From Schaalia dentiphila ATCC 17982 (GTDB taxonomy: Bacteria; Actinomycetota; Actinomycetes; Actinomycetales; Actinomycetaceae), in contig NZ_DS264586.1 of the NCBI RefSeq assembly GCF_000154225.1, forward strand, positions 774,527 through 838,526: DNA of 64,000 nucleotides, given 5' to 3'. Below the pieces are notes generated by a model. That model made no database searches. It was not told the DNA's origin and saw only the letters and a program-made list of their open reading frames with translations. The position numbers and the translations under genes were made by a program. Position 1 is the stretch's first letter. Every line of letters begins with the position of its first letter. Positions 37,341 through 46,843 of the stretch are shown one piece after another.

Positions 37341-39751
37341 GGGGTCTCCTTCGTCGTTGCTGTCTCGGTTTCAGTGGTGATGTCTGTCGTGTCGGCGTCG
37401 CCGGATGCAGCCTGCGCCTTGCGTGCCGCCCTCTTGCGTAGCGAACGCGTGATGCCGGCCAGGAAGAGCAGGCCGAAGAGCGAGGCGATGACGGCCGTGA
37501 TCGCATCCTCCCACCCGGCGCGCATGCGCACGGTCACGGTCTGGGAGTCGTCGAGGACAACGCCGTTGGGCGTGGTGACCTTGTACGTGACCTTGATGTC
37601 GCCACTGCCGATTGCACCCACGGGTACCTCGACCGTCGTTGCGCCCTGCGCGGCGAGCGTCTGGGATTGGGCGGGGATGGCGCGCAGACGCGGGTCGTCG
37701 GGCACGAGGGTCACGTCGACGCGCACCGGCCAGGGCAGGTTATTGCGTACGAGAACGGGGAAGTTTGCGGACTTGTTAATGAGGTTGATGGCCGAGGAGG
37801 GCTCGACGGTCACGGCGGAGAGCATCGTCGTGACCTGCGAGGTGACGGCAGTCGCCGCGTCGAGCTGCTCGGAGGGGGTGAGCTGCGCGGACAGGGCCGG
37901 GAGAATCTGGGGGGTGACCGAGGCATACACCGCGTCGGCGTCGTCCGTCGCATTCGCAAGTGGTGTGAGCATGGTCAGGGACGAGGCCATGGCCGAGATC
38001 GCGGTCTCCGTGTCGGTAGCGAGGACACCGGCCCCGACGGTCTGGCGGTCGACGTCGGTGGGTTCACTGGCGGCCATCTCGCTGAAGGACATGGCGCTCA
38101 CCCAGCGGGGTGAGAACAGCGCCTTCGTGCGACTGGTGAGCCGCTCGTTGATGACGGTTCCGCGCTGGGCCGCAGCGAAAATGGTGCGCGAAGAGGCGGG
38201 GCGCTCGCGGGTGATGATCGCGGTGATTGCGGTGAGGGCCTGTTCGGCGTCGAGTTCGTCGCCGCCGGACGCGTTCCACGACAGGAGCGCCGCGATGTCG
38301 CTCTGCTGGGCGAGGGTGTGCGCGCCCGTCCCATCCGTTGAGGTCTCGCCGGTGGCAGGGTTGACGTTGACGCGCGCGTAGGAGGTGAAGGGAACGTCCT
38401 CGGCAGGGGTCAGGGCGCCCACCGGGGCGATTGTGATCTGGTTCGAGGAGGAGAATCCGGACAGGAACGACGTGCCGAAGGTCGTGTCCGCAGGCCAGGC
38501 GACGTTACGCAGGATCGAGGGCCCGGAGTCGGGCGAGAAGGTCGTCGTGGCGGACTGGCCGGCGGTACTCGTGGATGCGCTCGGCGTGGGCGTGGCCTCG
38601 GGTGTCCCGGAAGGGGAGGGGGTGGCCGAGGCCGAGGGGCTCGGGCTGGCCGGAGAGTTGGCGGGTGCGACCCACCCGGCCTTGCGCAGCGTGTCGGGGA
38701 AGTCGGCCATCGAGCGCGAGGCGCGGTCCCAGAAGCCGGTGTTGCCCGACAGCGACAGGGCACCGAGGTCGGCGTCTCCCTCGGGTAGGGCGATGATCTC
38801 GGTCGCGTTCGACAGGAGCGCCGCGACGAAGGCCTCGGACTGGAGGTCACGCGCGCGCTGCGCCGGGTCCGTGGCCGTGGGGGCGGGCGTCGGGGTGGGG
38901 GACGCGCTCGGCGAGGCCGTGGGGGCGTCGGACTGACCCGATTCCGCGTCGGACTGGCCGGACTGGGCAGGGTCAGATCCGGATTGGCCAGCGTCGGCCG
39001 AGGGGGAAGTCGAAGGGGAAGCCGAGGGGGTCGGTGTGGCCGTGGGCTGCGGGCCGCGCGGGATCAGCAGCGGGTCGACGGCCAGGGTGACGCCGCTGGC
39101 GGAGGCGAGGCTGAGGACCGCCGAGCGTTCACCCTGGTCCTGGGTGGTGCTCGTCGAGGTCCAGGGGATCACGGTGCTCACGCGCGAGGCGGAGACCTGC
39201 GCGCCCGAGTCCCACACGATGATCGATCGGTCCTTGCCCGAGTATTCGCCGGAGGTCGCAGTCACGGTTGTGACGCGCGGGCCCCACTCCTCGGCGTCGG
39301 TGAGGGGCAGTGAGGACGTGGGAATGCGGATCTCGAAGGAAGTCGTGGCTCCTCGGGCGACGTCCGTGAGTGATGAGGAGGCCGCGTGGGTGGCGTCCGG
39401 CTCGTCGTCGGAGAGGGCGGTCGTCAGCGCGGGGACTGAGATCGGGGTCTCGTTGGCGACGAACACCTCGAGGGAGATATTCGCGAGCGTCGTCGGTGAA
39501 TCGTTACGGACCGTTCCTGTGATAACGAGTTCGTTTTCATCTGTGATGATTCGAGGCGACAGCGAGTTAATGGAAACGGAAAGCCCAGAATCTTCTGAGA
39601 CTGTGCCCATGACGGTGGGGCGCGACTCGTCCGACTGCGAGGTCGCGGTGGGCAGCGGGGCGGCCCCGGCCTCGCTTAGACCGAGGCCGAAGGGAAGAGC
39701 CATCGCCGCGCACAGGACGCCAGCCGTCAGCGCGCGCCTAGTCACGGCCAT
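37337..39751 (-). CDS. DUF6049-type secreted/membrane-anchored protein
   Basis: The 804-residue protein has a signal peptide (M-A-V-T-R-R-A-L-T-A-G-V-L start, about 1–30), a long extracellular part interrupted by a Pro/Ser/Thr/Gln low-complexity stretch (about 240–305) and a second such stretch (about 375–400), and one C-terminal transmembrane helix (about 755–775) followed by a basic tail. The layout and position between the Nudix gene and murJ match the actinobacterial DUF6049 family, probably a cell-envelope factor working with MurJ. The ATG at 39751 is chosen over a longer frame to 39898 that lies in the Nudix gene. Confidence 0.85.
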   Translation of the reverse strand: MAVTRRALTAGVLCAAMALPFGLGLSEAGAAPLPTATSQSDESRPTVMGTVSEDSGLSVSINSLSPRIITDENELVITGTVRNDSPTTLANISLEVFVANETPISVPALTTALSDDEPDATHAASSSLTDVARGATTSFEIRIPTSSLPLTDAEEWGPRVTTVTATSGEYSGKDRSIIVWDSGAQVSASRVSTVIPWTSTSTTQDQGERSAVLSLASASGVTLAVDPLLIPRGPQPTATPTPSASPSTSPSADAGQSGSDPAQSGQSDAESGQSDAPTASPSASPTPTPAPTATDPAQRARDLQSEAFVAALLSNATEIIALPEGDADLGALSLSGNTGFWDRASRSMADFPDTLRKAGWVAPANSPASPSPSASATPSPSGTPEATPTPSASTSTAGQSATTTFSPDSGPSILRNVAWPADTTFGTSFLSGFSSSNQITIAPVGALTPAEDVPFTSYARVNVNPATGETSTDGTGAHTLAQQSDIAALLSWNASGGDELDAEQALTAITAIITRERPASSRTIFAAAQRGTVINERLTSRTKALFSPRWVSAMSFSEMAASEPTDVDRQTVGAGVLATDTETAISAMASSLTMLTPLANATDDADAVYASVTPQILPALSAQLTPSEQLDAATAVTSQVTTMLSAVTVEPSSAINLINKSANFPVLVRNNLPWPVRVDVTLVPDDPRLRAIPAQSQTLAAQGATTVEVPVGAIGSGDIKVTYKVTTPNGVVLDDSQTVTVRMRAGWEDAITAVIASLFGLLFLAGITRSLRKRAARKAQAASGDADTTDITTETETATTKETP

Positions 39752-40271
39752 CCCGATACAGCAGGTCCAGGGCGATGCGCACGATGCGGCGCTCGTTGGG
39801 GTAGGCCAGCTGGCGCGACACGTCGCGCAGCGGCACCCACGCGGCCTCCTCAGCCTCGTGATCCGGATCCCCATCGACGGAGATCGTGCCCGACTCATAC
39901 CCCATCAGGTAGTGGTGGACGACCTTGTGAACGCGGCGGTCGTTGCCGGAGAACCAGTAGTCGATCGATGCGAGGTGGCGGATGATGCGCCCGTGGATGC
40001 CAGTTTCCTCGGCGACCTCGCGCAGCGCGGCCTGCTGGGGAGTCTCGGAACCCTCGAGGTGGCCCTTGGGCAGGCACCACTCGATGCGACCCGCTCGATT
40101 GCGTCGCGCGATCAACGCCGCATAGGGAATTCCGTCACGCACGTCCACGACGATGCCACCCGCGCTGGTTTCCGCGGAAATCGGCAGGTGAGAGCGGCCA
40201 GCGCGCACAGAAGCGGACCGACGCGGGGGTCGGGGCACCCCGCCTCGGCGGTCAACTGGACGTGCAGGCAT
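39738..40271 (-). CDS. Nudix hydrolase
   Basis: The 177-residue protein has the complete Nudix box G-H-L-E-G-S-E-T-P-Q plus R-E-V-A-E-E-T-G (about 91–113), which binds Mg and hydrolyses a nucleoside diphosphate bond. The segment G-G-I-V-V-D begins the fold at about 38. The N-terminal 30 residues are basic and probably disordered. In Actinobacteria a Nudix gene commonly sits between cca and murJ, as here. It is divergent from cca and its stop overlaps the DUF6049 start by 14 bp. Confidence 0.93.
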   Translation of the reverse strand: MPARPVDRRGGVPRPPRRSASVRAGRSHLPISAETSAGGIVVDVRDGIPYAALIARRNRAGRIEWCLPKGHLEGSETPQQAALREVAEETGIHGRIIRHLASIDYWFSGNDRRVHKVVHHYLMGYESGTISVDGDPDHEAEEAAWVPLRDVSRQLAYPNERRIVRIALDLLYRDGRD

Positions 40272-40340
40272 GACTCCACTGTAGCCGGTACGCGGCCCCC
40301 GGTAGTCGGCCAGGGTGCTTTCCTGGCATGCTTAAGGGCG

Positions 40341-41948
40341 ATGAGTACCCAGTCAGCTTCCCCGAATAACGGCCCCGTGACCGCGCAAAACGCCGGAACA
40401 ACGGACATTCCTACCCTCATGGCGAACGCCACGAGGACCTTCGCCGCGCTCCCGCCCGCGATTATGGAACTCGGCACGATTTTTGACGAGGCCGGGGAGG
40501 AGCTCGCGCTCGTCGGCGGGCCCGTGCGCGACGCGTTCCTGGGAGTGACTCCGCACGACTTCGACATGACGACCTCCGCGCGCCCCGAGCGCACCGAGGA
40601 GCTCCTGGCGCAGTGGGGCAACGCGACCTGGGACATCGGCAAGGAGTTTGGCACGATCGGCGGGCGCCGCGGCGACCTGGTCGTCGAGGTGACGACCTAC
40701 CGTACCGACGAGTACGAGATTGGCTCGCGCAAGCCCGAGGTGACCTTCGGCGACACGCTCGAAGGTGACCTGACGCGCCGCGACTTCACGGTCAACGCGA
40801 TGGCGATGCGCCTGCCGCAGATGGCCCTCGTCGACCCGTGCGGCGGCCTCGCCGACCTCGCGGACGGCAACCTGCGTACCCCCGTGTCCGCCGAGCAGTC
40901 CTTCGACGACGACCCGCTGCGCATCATGCGCGCCGCGCGTTTCTCCGCGCAGCTGGGCCTCGACGTCGACATGGACGTCATGAACGCGATGGAGACCATG
41001 GCCTCGCGCCTGGAGATTGTCTCCGCTGAGCGCATCCGCGCCGAGCTCGAGCGCCTCATCATTTCGCCCTACCCGCGCCGCGGCATCGAGCTGATGGTGC
41101 ACACGGGTGTCGCCGACATCGTGCTGCCCGAGGTTGCCGGCCTCGTCTCCACGGTGGACGAGCATAAGCGCCACAAGGACGTCTACGAGCACACCCTCAC
41201 CGTCGTCGAGCAGGCGATGGACCTGGAGACCGGCCCGGATGGTGCCGTGCCCGCACCCGATTTCATCCTGCGTTTCGCCGCCCTCATGCACGACGTCGGC
41301 AAGCCGGCGACCCGCCGCTTCGAGCCGAACGGCACCGTGTCCTTCCACCACCATGAGATCGTGGGTGCGAAGATGACGCGCAAGCGCATGAAGGCCCTGC
41401 ACTTCGACAAGGCGACGATCGAGGCCGTCTCCAACCTGGTCGCGCTGCACCTGCGCTTCCACGGCTACGGCGAGGCCGCCTGGTCCGACTCCGCGGTGCG
41501 CCGCTACGTGGCCGACGCGGGCGACCTCCTCGAGCGCCTCCACCGCCTGACGCGCGCGGACTGCACGACCCGCAACCGCCGTAAGGCCAACTACCTGTCC
41601 GCCGCCTACGACGACCTCGAGACGCGCATCGCCGCCCTGCGCGAGCAGGAGGAGCTGGACGCGATTCGCCCCGACCTTGACGGCGATCAGATCATGGAGA
41701 TCCTCGGGCTGCGCCCCTCGCGCGCCGTGAAGATCGCCCGCGACTACCTGCTTGAGCTGCGCATGGAGCGCGGGCCGCTGGGCGAGGAGGCTGCCCGTCA
41801 GGCGCTTCTCGACTGGTGGGCATCGGACGACGTGCGCGCCCTCGCCGAGGAGTACCAGGCTCAGCAGGCCCATTGGGAGGCCAAGGTCGCGGAAAAGAAG
41901 GCTCGCAAGGCCGCCGCGAAGGCCGCCCGCGAGGCCCAGGGACAGTGA
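40341..41948 (+). CDS. cca: CCA tRNA nucleotidyltransferase with HD domain
   Basis: The 535-residue enzyme adds or repairs 3'-CCA. The nucleotidyltransferase core has L-V-G-G-P-V-R-D-A-F-L-G (about 57–68), D-F-D-M-T-T (about 72) as metal-binding acids, and R-R-D-F-T-V-N-A-M-A (about 147). The HD phosphohydrolase domain has L-M-H-D-V-G-K-P (about 313) and H-H-H. The C-terminus is a Lys/Ala-rich helix. The ATG at 40341 is used; a long in-frame extension upstream is antisense to the Nudix and DUF6049 genes. tRNA-Ile here encodes CCA but tRNA-Ala does not, so the enzyme is needed. Confidence 0.95.
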   Translation: MSTQSASPNNGPVTAQNAGTTDIPTLMANATRTFAALPPAIMELGTIFDEAGEELALVGGPVRDAFLGVTPHDFDMTTSARPERTEELLAQWGNATWDIGKEFGTIGGRRGDLVVEVTTYRTDEYEIGSRKPEVTFGDTLEGDLTRRDFTVNAMAMRLPQMALVDPCGGLADLADGNLRTPVSAEQSFDDDPLRIMRAARFSAQLGLDVDMDVMNAMETMASRLEIVSAERIRAELERLIISPYPRRGIELMVHTGVADIVLPEVAGLVSTVDEHKRHKDVYEHTLTVVEQAMDLETGPDGAVPAPDFILRFAALMHDVGKPATRRFEPNGTVSFHHHEIVGAKMTRKRMKALHFDKATIEAVSNLVALHLRFHGYGEAAWSDSAVRRYVADAGDLLERLHRLTRADCTTRNRRKANYLSAAYDDLETRIAALREQEELDAIRPDLDGDQIMEILGLRPSRAVKIARDYLLELRMERGPLGEEAARQALLDWWASDDVRALAEEYQAQQAHWEAKVAEKKARKAAAKAAREAQGQ

Positions 41949-42051
41949 GACGGGGCGCGGGGCGACAATCGTCACGCCCGCGCATGGTGCACTCCCGGTC
42001 ATGCCGCCGTACCCTGGGAATTATTCAACTTTTTGTTAGGAGTGTTATCGC

Positions 42052-43518
42052 ATGAGCACGTTCACCCCCGAGAAGGCGTCGGCCGACATCGGCGTGTACG
42101 GCCTGGGAGTCATGGGCGCAAATCTGGCCCGCAACCTGGCCCGCAACGGCTACGCGACCGCCGTCTTCAACAGGACCCCGGCTCGCACCGAGAAGCTCAT
42201 GGCGGAGCACGGCGACGAAGCGACCTTCGTTCCCGCGTCCACGCTGGAAGACTTCGTCGCATCGCTGCGCGCACCCCGCGTCGCGATCATGATGGTCCAG
42301 GCCGGCCCCTCGACGGACGCCGTCATGGAGCAACTCGCCGATCTCATGGACGAGGGCGACATCATCGTCGACTGCGGTAACTCCCTGTTCACCGACACGA
42401 TCCGCCGCGAGAAGTGGGCCGCCGAGCGCGGCCTGCACTTCGTGGGCGCGGGCGTCTCCGGCGGCGAGGAGGGCGCCCTGTGGGGTCCCTCCATCATGCC
42501 CGGCGGCACCCCGGCCTCGTACGACCGCCTCGGCCCGATGTTCGAGGCCATCGCCGGCACCTACGACGGCGTCCCCTGCTGCACGTACATCGGCGCGAAC
42601 GGCGCCGGCCACTTCGTGAAGATGGTGCACAACGGCATCGAGTACGCCGACATGCAGGTCATCGCCGAGGCCTACACCCTCCTGCGTGAGGGCCTGGGCG
42701 CGACCCCGGCCGAGATTGCCGACATCTTCGCCGCCTGGAACGAGGGCGAGCTCAACTCCTACCTCATGGAGATCACCGTCGAGGTCCTGCGCCAGGTGGA
42801 CGCCGAGACGGGCAAGCCCCTCGTCGACCTCATCGTGGACGCCGCCTCGCAGAAGGGCACCGGCAAATGGACGGTCCAGACCGCCCTCGACCTGGCCGTC
42901 CCCGTCACAGCGATCGGCGAGGCGACCTTCGCGCGCGGTGCGTCCTCCGAGCCCGCCCAGCGCGCGGCCGGCCAGGCGCTCGTGGGCAACGCCACCGCCC
43001 TCGTCATCGAGTCGGACGAGGCCCGGGCCGCGTTCATCGAGGACGTGCGCCAGGCGCTCTTCGCCTCCAAAATCGTCGCATACTCGCAGGGCTTCGACGA
43101 GATCGAGGCCGGCGCGAAGGAATACGAGTGGGGCATTGACAAGGGTGCCCTGGCTCGCATCTGGCGCGCGGGCTGCATCATCCGCGCGGCCTTCCTCGAC
43201 GACATCACCCGCGCCTACGAGGCCGACCCCAACCTGCCGCTGCTGCTGGCCGCTGAGCCGTTCGCGACGCGCTTCCAGGAGTGCACGCCCGCGCTGCGTC
43301 GCGTCGTGGCCCAGGCGGCCCTCGCAGGCGTTCCGATTCCGGTGTTCGCCTCGTCCCTGGCCTACTTCGACCAGATCCGCGCGAAGCGCCTGCCGGCCGC
43401 CCTCATCCAGGGCCAGCGTGACTTCTTCGGCTCCCACACCTATCACCGGGTAGACAAGGAGGGTGTCTTCCACACCCTGTGGGCGGTCGATGGTCGTCCC
43501 GAGGAACAGTGGTCCTGA
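42052..43518 (+). CDS. gnd: 6-phosphogluconate dehydrogenase (NADP-dependent, decarboxylating)
   Basis: The 488-residue oxidative pentose phosphate enzyme has the Rossmann motif G-V-Y-G-L-G-V-M-G-A-N-L-A (about 12–24) with N-R-T for NADP specificity. Substrate and catalytic segments are G-A-G-V-S-G-G-E-E-G-A and G-A-N-G-A-G-H-F-V-K-M-V-H-N-G-I-E-Y (about 184–201). It is of the long form (about 470–490 residues). AGGAG lies about 9 bp before the ATG. A separate terminator follows, so it is monocistronic. Confidence 0.98.
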   Translation: MSTFTPEKASADIGVYGLGVMGANLARNLARNGYATAVFNRTPARTEKLMAEHGDEATFVPASTLEDFVASLRAPRVAIMMVQAGPSTDAVMEQLADLMDEGDIIVDCGNSLFTDTIRREKWAAERGLHFVGAGVSGGEEGALWGPSIMPGGTPASYDRLGPMFEAIAGTYDGVPCCTYIGANGAGHFVKMVHNGIEYADMQVIAEAYTLLREGLGATPAEIADIFAAWNEGELNSYLMEITVEVLRQVDAETGKPLVDLIVDAASQKGTGKWTVQTALDLAVPVTAIGEATFARGASSEPAQRAAGQALVGNATALVIESDEARAAFIEDVRQALFASKIVAYSQGFDEIEAGAKEYEWGIDKGALARIWRAGCIIRAAFLDDITRAYEADPNLPLLLAAEPFATRFQECTPALRRVVAQAALAGVPIPVFASSLAYFDQIRAKRLPAALIQGQRDFFGSHTYHRVDKEGVFHTLWAVDGRPEEQWS

Positions 43519-43546
43519 TCTGAGACTGCGGCGGAAGCCGCACGAG

Positions 43547-43571
43547 GGGGTGGGTGCTCGGCACCCACCCC
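43547..43571 (+). terminator. Terminator after gnd
   Basis: An 11-bp stem (43547–43557 with 43561–43571) with a TCG loop is followed by TTTGTGTTG. Confidence 0.8.
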
Positions 43572-43655
43572 TTTGTGTTGCAGCCCATACTTTGGGGTTC
43601 TTTCGGGAAACCCGGTTAATCTAGGGGTACACCAATCCGCTGAAAGGGCGAATAC

Positions 43656-46013
43656 GTGGCTACTAACAACGGACAGTCTGACTGGAACGACATCATTGAG
43701 CCTGGCGGCTCCGGTACGTCAGGGCGGGACTCGCTGCCCTCGCGACGTGCGGCGCGCGCCGCGGCGGGATCGCATGCATCCCGGAAGGCTGCCAAGGCGT
43801 CGTCGGCCGGTAAGAACGGCCCGGCGAAGAAGAAGCACCGGTGGGCCAAGCGCATCGGCTACTCAATTCTGACCGTCTTCCTGGGCGTGTTTATCGCGGG
43901 CATGGCGGTGTTCCTGTACCTCTACAACACGCTGACCGTGCCCGCGCCGGATGACCTGGCGCTCGCGCAGAAGACCACGGTCTACTACGCCGACGGCACG
44001 ACCGAGATGGGCACCCTGGGTGACATCAACCGTCAGATCATCGACACGACGACGCTTCCCGACTACGTGTCGAAGACGATCGTGGCCTCCGAGGACCGCA
44101 CGTTCTACACGAACTCGGGTGTTGACCTGAAGGGCATCTTCCGTGCCCTCGTGAACAACCTGCGCGGCGGCGCCCGCCAGGGTGGCTCGACGCTGACCCA
44201 GCAGTACGTGGAGCGCTACTACATCGGCGAGACCACGTCCTACACGGGCAAGCTCAAGGAAGCCGTCCTGGCCATCAAGATCAACCGTGAGAAGTCCAAG
44301 GACGAGGTTATCGGCGCCTACATGAACACGATCTACTTCGGTCGTGGCGCGTACGGCATCGACGCGGCCGCCCAGGCGTACTTCGGCCACGGTGCCTCTC
44401 AGCTGACCCTGTCCGAGTCGGCGCTCCTTGCGGCCGTCATTCCCGCGCCCTCCGCATGGGACCCCGCCGTCAACCCCGACAAGGCGAAGGAGCGCTGGGA
44501 GCGCGACCTGAACCTCATGGTTGAGGACGGCTGGATCACACAGGCCGACAAGGATGCCGCGGTGTTCCCCGAGACGATCGACCCCGACACGCTCAATAGC
44601 GCGACGATGACCGGCACGAACGGCTACCTGATGGCCCAGGTCAAGCAGGAGCTCCTCGCGTCCAACCAGTTCGATGAGGACAAGATCAGCCAGGGTGGTC
44701 TGCGCATCACCTCCACGATCGTCAAGGAGCACCAGGAGCAGGCGGTCGCGGCCGCCGAGGGCATGAACGAGGTCAAGGGCTGGGATCCCACCCACCAGCA
44801 CGTGGCCCTGTCCTCCATGGACCCGGCCACGGGCGAGATCCTCGCCGAGTACGCGGGCGCGGATTACGAGAAGCGCCAGCAGAACGCCGTCACGCAGGAC
44901 ATCGCGATGGCCGGCTCGGCCTTTAAGCCGTTCGCCCTGCTGGCGAACGCGCGCCTGGGTGGCACGGTCTACGACACGTACTCGGGTAAGTCCCCCCAGT
45001 ATTTCCGAGGCATGGGCACCCCGGTCTCGAACGACGGCGGCTACTCCTTCGGTAACGTCACCCTCGTGAAGGCGACCGCGTACTCTATGAACACGGTGTT
45101 CGTGGGCCTGAACGACGACGTTGAGCCGGAGAATACGCTCAAGGCCGCCATCGACGCGGGTATTCCCGAGGACACGGTCGGCCTGAACGACGAGCTGCTC
45201 AACGTCTTGGGCCCCTCCTCGCCGCACAACATCGACCTGACGACCGCCTACTCGACGATCGCGAACGGTGGCGAGCGCGTCACCGCCCACATCGTTAAGA
45301 AGGTCGAGGACTCGAACGGCAAGCTGCTCTACAGCGGCGACGTGGCCCCCAAGCGCGTCTTCGACGTCGAGGAAGTTTCCTCGATCATGCCGGCCCTCGA
45401 GGCTGTCACGAAGGGCGAGGGCACGGCCGCCAACGTTGATCCCGCGATCGCGCGACTGACGACGGCCGGCAAGACCGGTACCTCCTCGGACCAGCTCTCC
45501 GCCCAGTTCGTGGGCTTCGTGCCCGGCATGGTGACCGCCGTGTCGATGTACCAGTCCGACGATGCCGGTAACTCGGTGCCCCTGGATGACGTGGGCGGCC
45601 TCGCTCAGTTCCACGGCGGCGACTGGCCGGTCGACGTGTGGATCGACTACATGAAGCCGGCGACCGCAAACCTGCCGGGCGACGACTTCCCCTGGAAGGT
45701 CGAGTCCAACCGCAAGGTGCACAACAACGCGCCCACGCCCGCGCCGAGCGCGACGACCGACGCCCCGCAGTCCGCTGCCGAGCCCACCGAGACGCCTACC
45801 CCCACCGAGACGCCCTCCGCCGAGCCCACCGAGAATTCGGAGAACGGCGGCAATGGGAATAACGGCAACGGCGGGAACAATAACGGCGGCAACGGTCCCA
45901 ACAACGGCAACGGCGGCAATAACAACGGCGGCAACGGTCCCAACAACGGCAACGGCGGGAACAATAACGGCGGCAATAACAACGGCAACAACAATGGCGG
46001 CCGAAGAAACTAG
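43656..46013 (+). CDS. Class A penicillin-binding protein (PBP1-type)
   Basis: The 785-residue bifunctional peptidoglycan synthase starts at GTG. A basic cytosolic head (1–68) precedes one membrane helix (about 69–95). The GT51 glycosyltransferase has E-D-R-T-F-Y (about 147) and G-G-S-T-L-T-Q-Q. The transpeptidase has S-A-F-K (about 426, active serine), S-M-N (about 476) and K-T-G-T (about 606). Residues 695–785 form a Pro/Thr/Glu then Asn/Gly repeat tail (N-N-G-N-G-G-N-N-N-G-G units) not needed for catalysis and probably embedded in the wall. Confidence 0.96.
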   Translation: MATNNGQSDWNDIIEPGGSGTSGRDSLPSRRAARAAAGSHASRKAAKASSAGKNGPAKKKHRWAKRIGYSILTVFLGVFIAGMAVFLYLYNTLTVPAPDDLALAQKTTVYYADGTTEMGTLGDINRQIIDTTTLPDYVSKTIVASEDRTFYTNSGVDLKGIFRALVNNLRGGARQGGSTLTQQYVERYYIGETTSYTGKLKEAVLAIKINREKSKDEVIGAYMNTIYFGRGAYGIDAAAQAYFGHGASQLTLSESALLAAVIPAPSAWDPAVNPDKAKERWERDLNLMVEDGWITQADKDAAVFPETIDPDTLNSATMTGTNGYLMAQVKQELLASNQFDEDKISQGGLRITSTIVKEHQEQAVAAAEGMNEVKGWDPTHQHVALSSMDPATGEILAEYAGADYEKRQQNAVTQDIAMAGSAFKPFALLANARLGGTVYDTYSGKSPQYFRGMGTPVSNDGGYSFGNVTLVKATAYSMNTVFVGLNDDVEPENTLKAAIDAGIPEDTVGLNDELLNVLGPSSPHNIDLTTAYSTIANGGERVTAHIVKKVEDSNGKLLYSGDVAPKRVFDVEEVSSIMPALEAVTKGEGTAANVDPAIARLTTAGKTGTSSDQLSAQFVGFVPGMVTAVSMYQSDDAGNSVPLDDVGGLAQFHGGDWPVDVWIDYMKPATANLPGDDFPWKVESNRKVHNNAPTPAPSATTDAPQSAAEPTETPTPTETPSAEPTENSENGGNGNNGNGGNNNGGNGPNNGNGGNNNGGNGPNNGNGGNNNGGNNNGNNNGGRRN

Positions 46014-46036
46014 CTGCGCGTCCTAGCGCCGATGTT

Positions 46037-46067
46037 GCGGGCCCCGAGGAGCATCCTCGGGGCCCGC
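46037..46067 (+). terminator. Terminator after the PBP gene
   Basis: A 14-bp perfect stem (46037–46050 with 46054–46067) has a 3-nt loop. Confidence 0.75.
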
Positions 46068-46094
46068 GGTGTGTTCACAGGGGTGTATGCGTAC

Positions 46095-46193
46095 GCGGAT
46101 AGGAAACGACGATCCGGATAGGTTATGAACATCCGGATAGGTTAATAACCTATCCACAAGCGAATAACCTATCCGGATGCGCACAACCTATCC
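46095..46193. repeat. Mirror-symmetric 3+3 array, unit 4, 19-bp period
   Basis: The unit core is TCCGGATAGGTTAT. GGATAGG lies direct at 46097, 46116 and 46135. CCTATCC lies inverted at 46149–46155, 46168–46174 and 46187–46193. Each step is exactly 19 bp and all three pairs are centred on 46145. The central pair makes a 21-bp palindrome. The array lies between the terminators of the convergent PBP and rplI genes. Confidence 0.95.
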
Positions 46194-46297
46194 AGATGTG
46201 AGCGTATGTGCTCCCATCATGTGCCCTCTGTTGCCGCGCCCCAGAGGGGACAAGCAATGACGTGTCGTAGCCGAGCGTCAGATCTTGCAGGCAGCAA

Positions 46298-46337
46298 AAG
46301 GGGTGGCCCCCGCTCGCATGAGCGGGGGCCACCCCTT
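46298..46337 (-). terminator. Terminator of the rpsF–ssb–rpsR–rplI operon
   Basis: A 17-bp perfect stem (46298–46314 with 46321–46337) has a CGCATG loop. Read on the minus strand it continues into TTTTGC, a proper intrinsic terminator 27 bp past the rplI stop. Confidence 0.88.
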
Positions 46338-46363
46338 CAGCATTCAACCGATGCGTGAAGCCT

Positions 46364-46822
46364 TCACTTCGCGGCGGAAACGCGGACCTTGAGGTTCGCG
46401 GACACCTCGGGGTGCAGGCCGACGGTCACCGTGTAGTCGCCAACGGCCTTGATGGGCGAGGCGATGATGACGCGACGACGATCGATGGTCTGGCCCAGCT
46501 GCTCCTTGACCGCGTCAGCGATCGCAGCAGCGGAGACGGCGCCGAACAGGCGGCCGGAGTTGCCAACCTTGCCGGAGATCTCGACAACGGCACCCTGGAG
46601 GGCGTCGCGCACGGCGCGAGCGTCGTCGATCGTGGCGATCTCGTGGCGGCGACGAGCAGCGGCGATCTGATCGATCTGCTTCTGCGCGCCGGCGGTCCAC
46701 TTGGCGGCGTAGCCGCGGGGGACCAGGTAGTTGCGGGCGTAGCCAGCCTTGACCTCGACGACCTCGCCGGCGTGGCCGAGGTTGGGGACGTCGTGGGTGA
46801 GGATCAGTTTCGTGGTAGCCAT
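46364..46822 (-). CDS. rplI: 50S ribosomal protein L9
   Basis: The 152-residue protein has the L9 N-terminal domain K-L-I-L-T-H-D-V-x-N-L-G and the signature G-Y-A-R-N-Y-L-V-P-R-G-Y-A, then the long connecting helix and the C-terminal rRNA-binding domain. It is the last gene of the rpsF–ssb–rpsR–rplI unit, 21 bp after rpsR. Confidence 0.98.
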   Translation of the reverse strand: MATTKLILTHDVPNLGHAGEVVEVKAGYARNYLVPRGYAAKWTAGAQKQIDQIAAARRRHEIATIDDARAVRDALQGAVVEISGKVGNSGRLFGAVSAAAIADAVKEQLGQTIDRRRVIIASPIKAVGDYTVTVGLHPEVSANLKVRVSAAK

Positions 46823-46843
46823 ATCAGCTGTGTCCTTCCCTTA

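Noticed and set aside
39036..40340. N-terminal extension of cca by more than 400 codons
   Set aside because: The extension is antisense to the DUF6049 and Nudix genes. The cca family start is at 40341.
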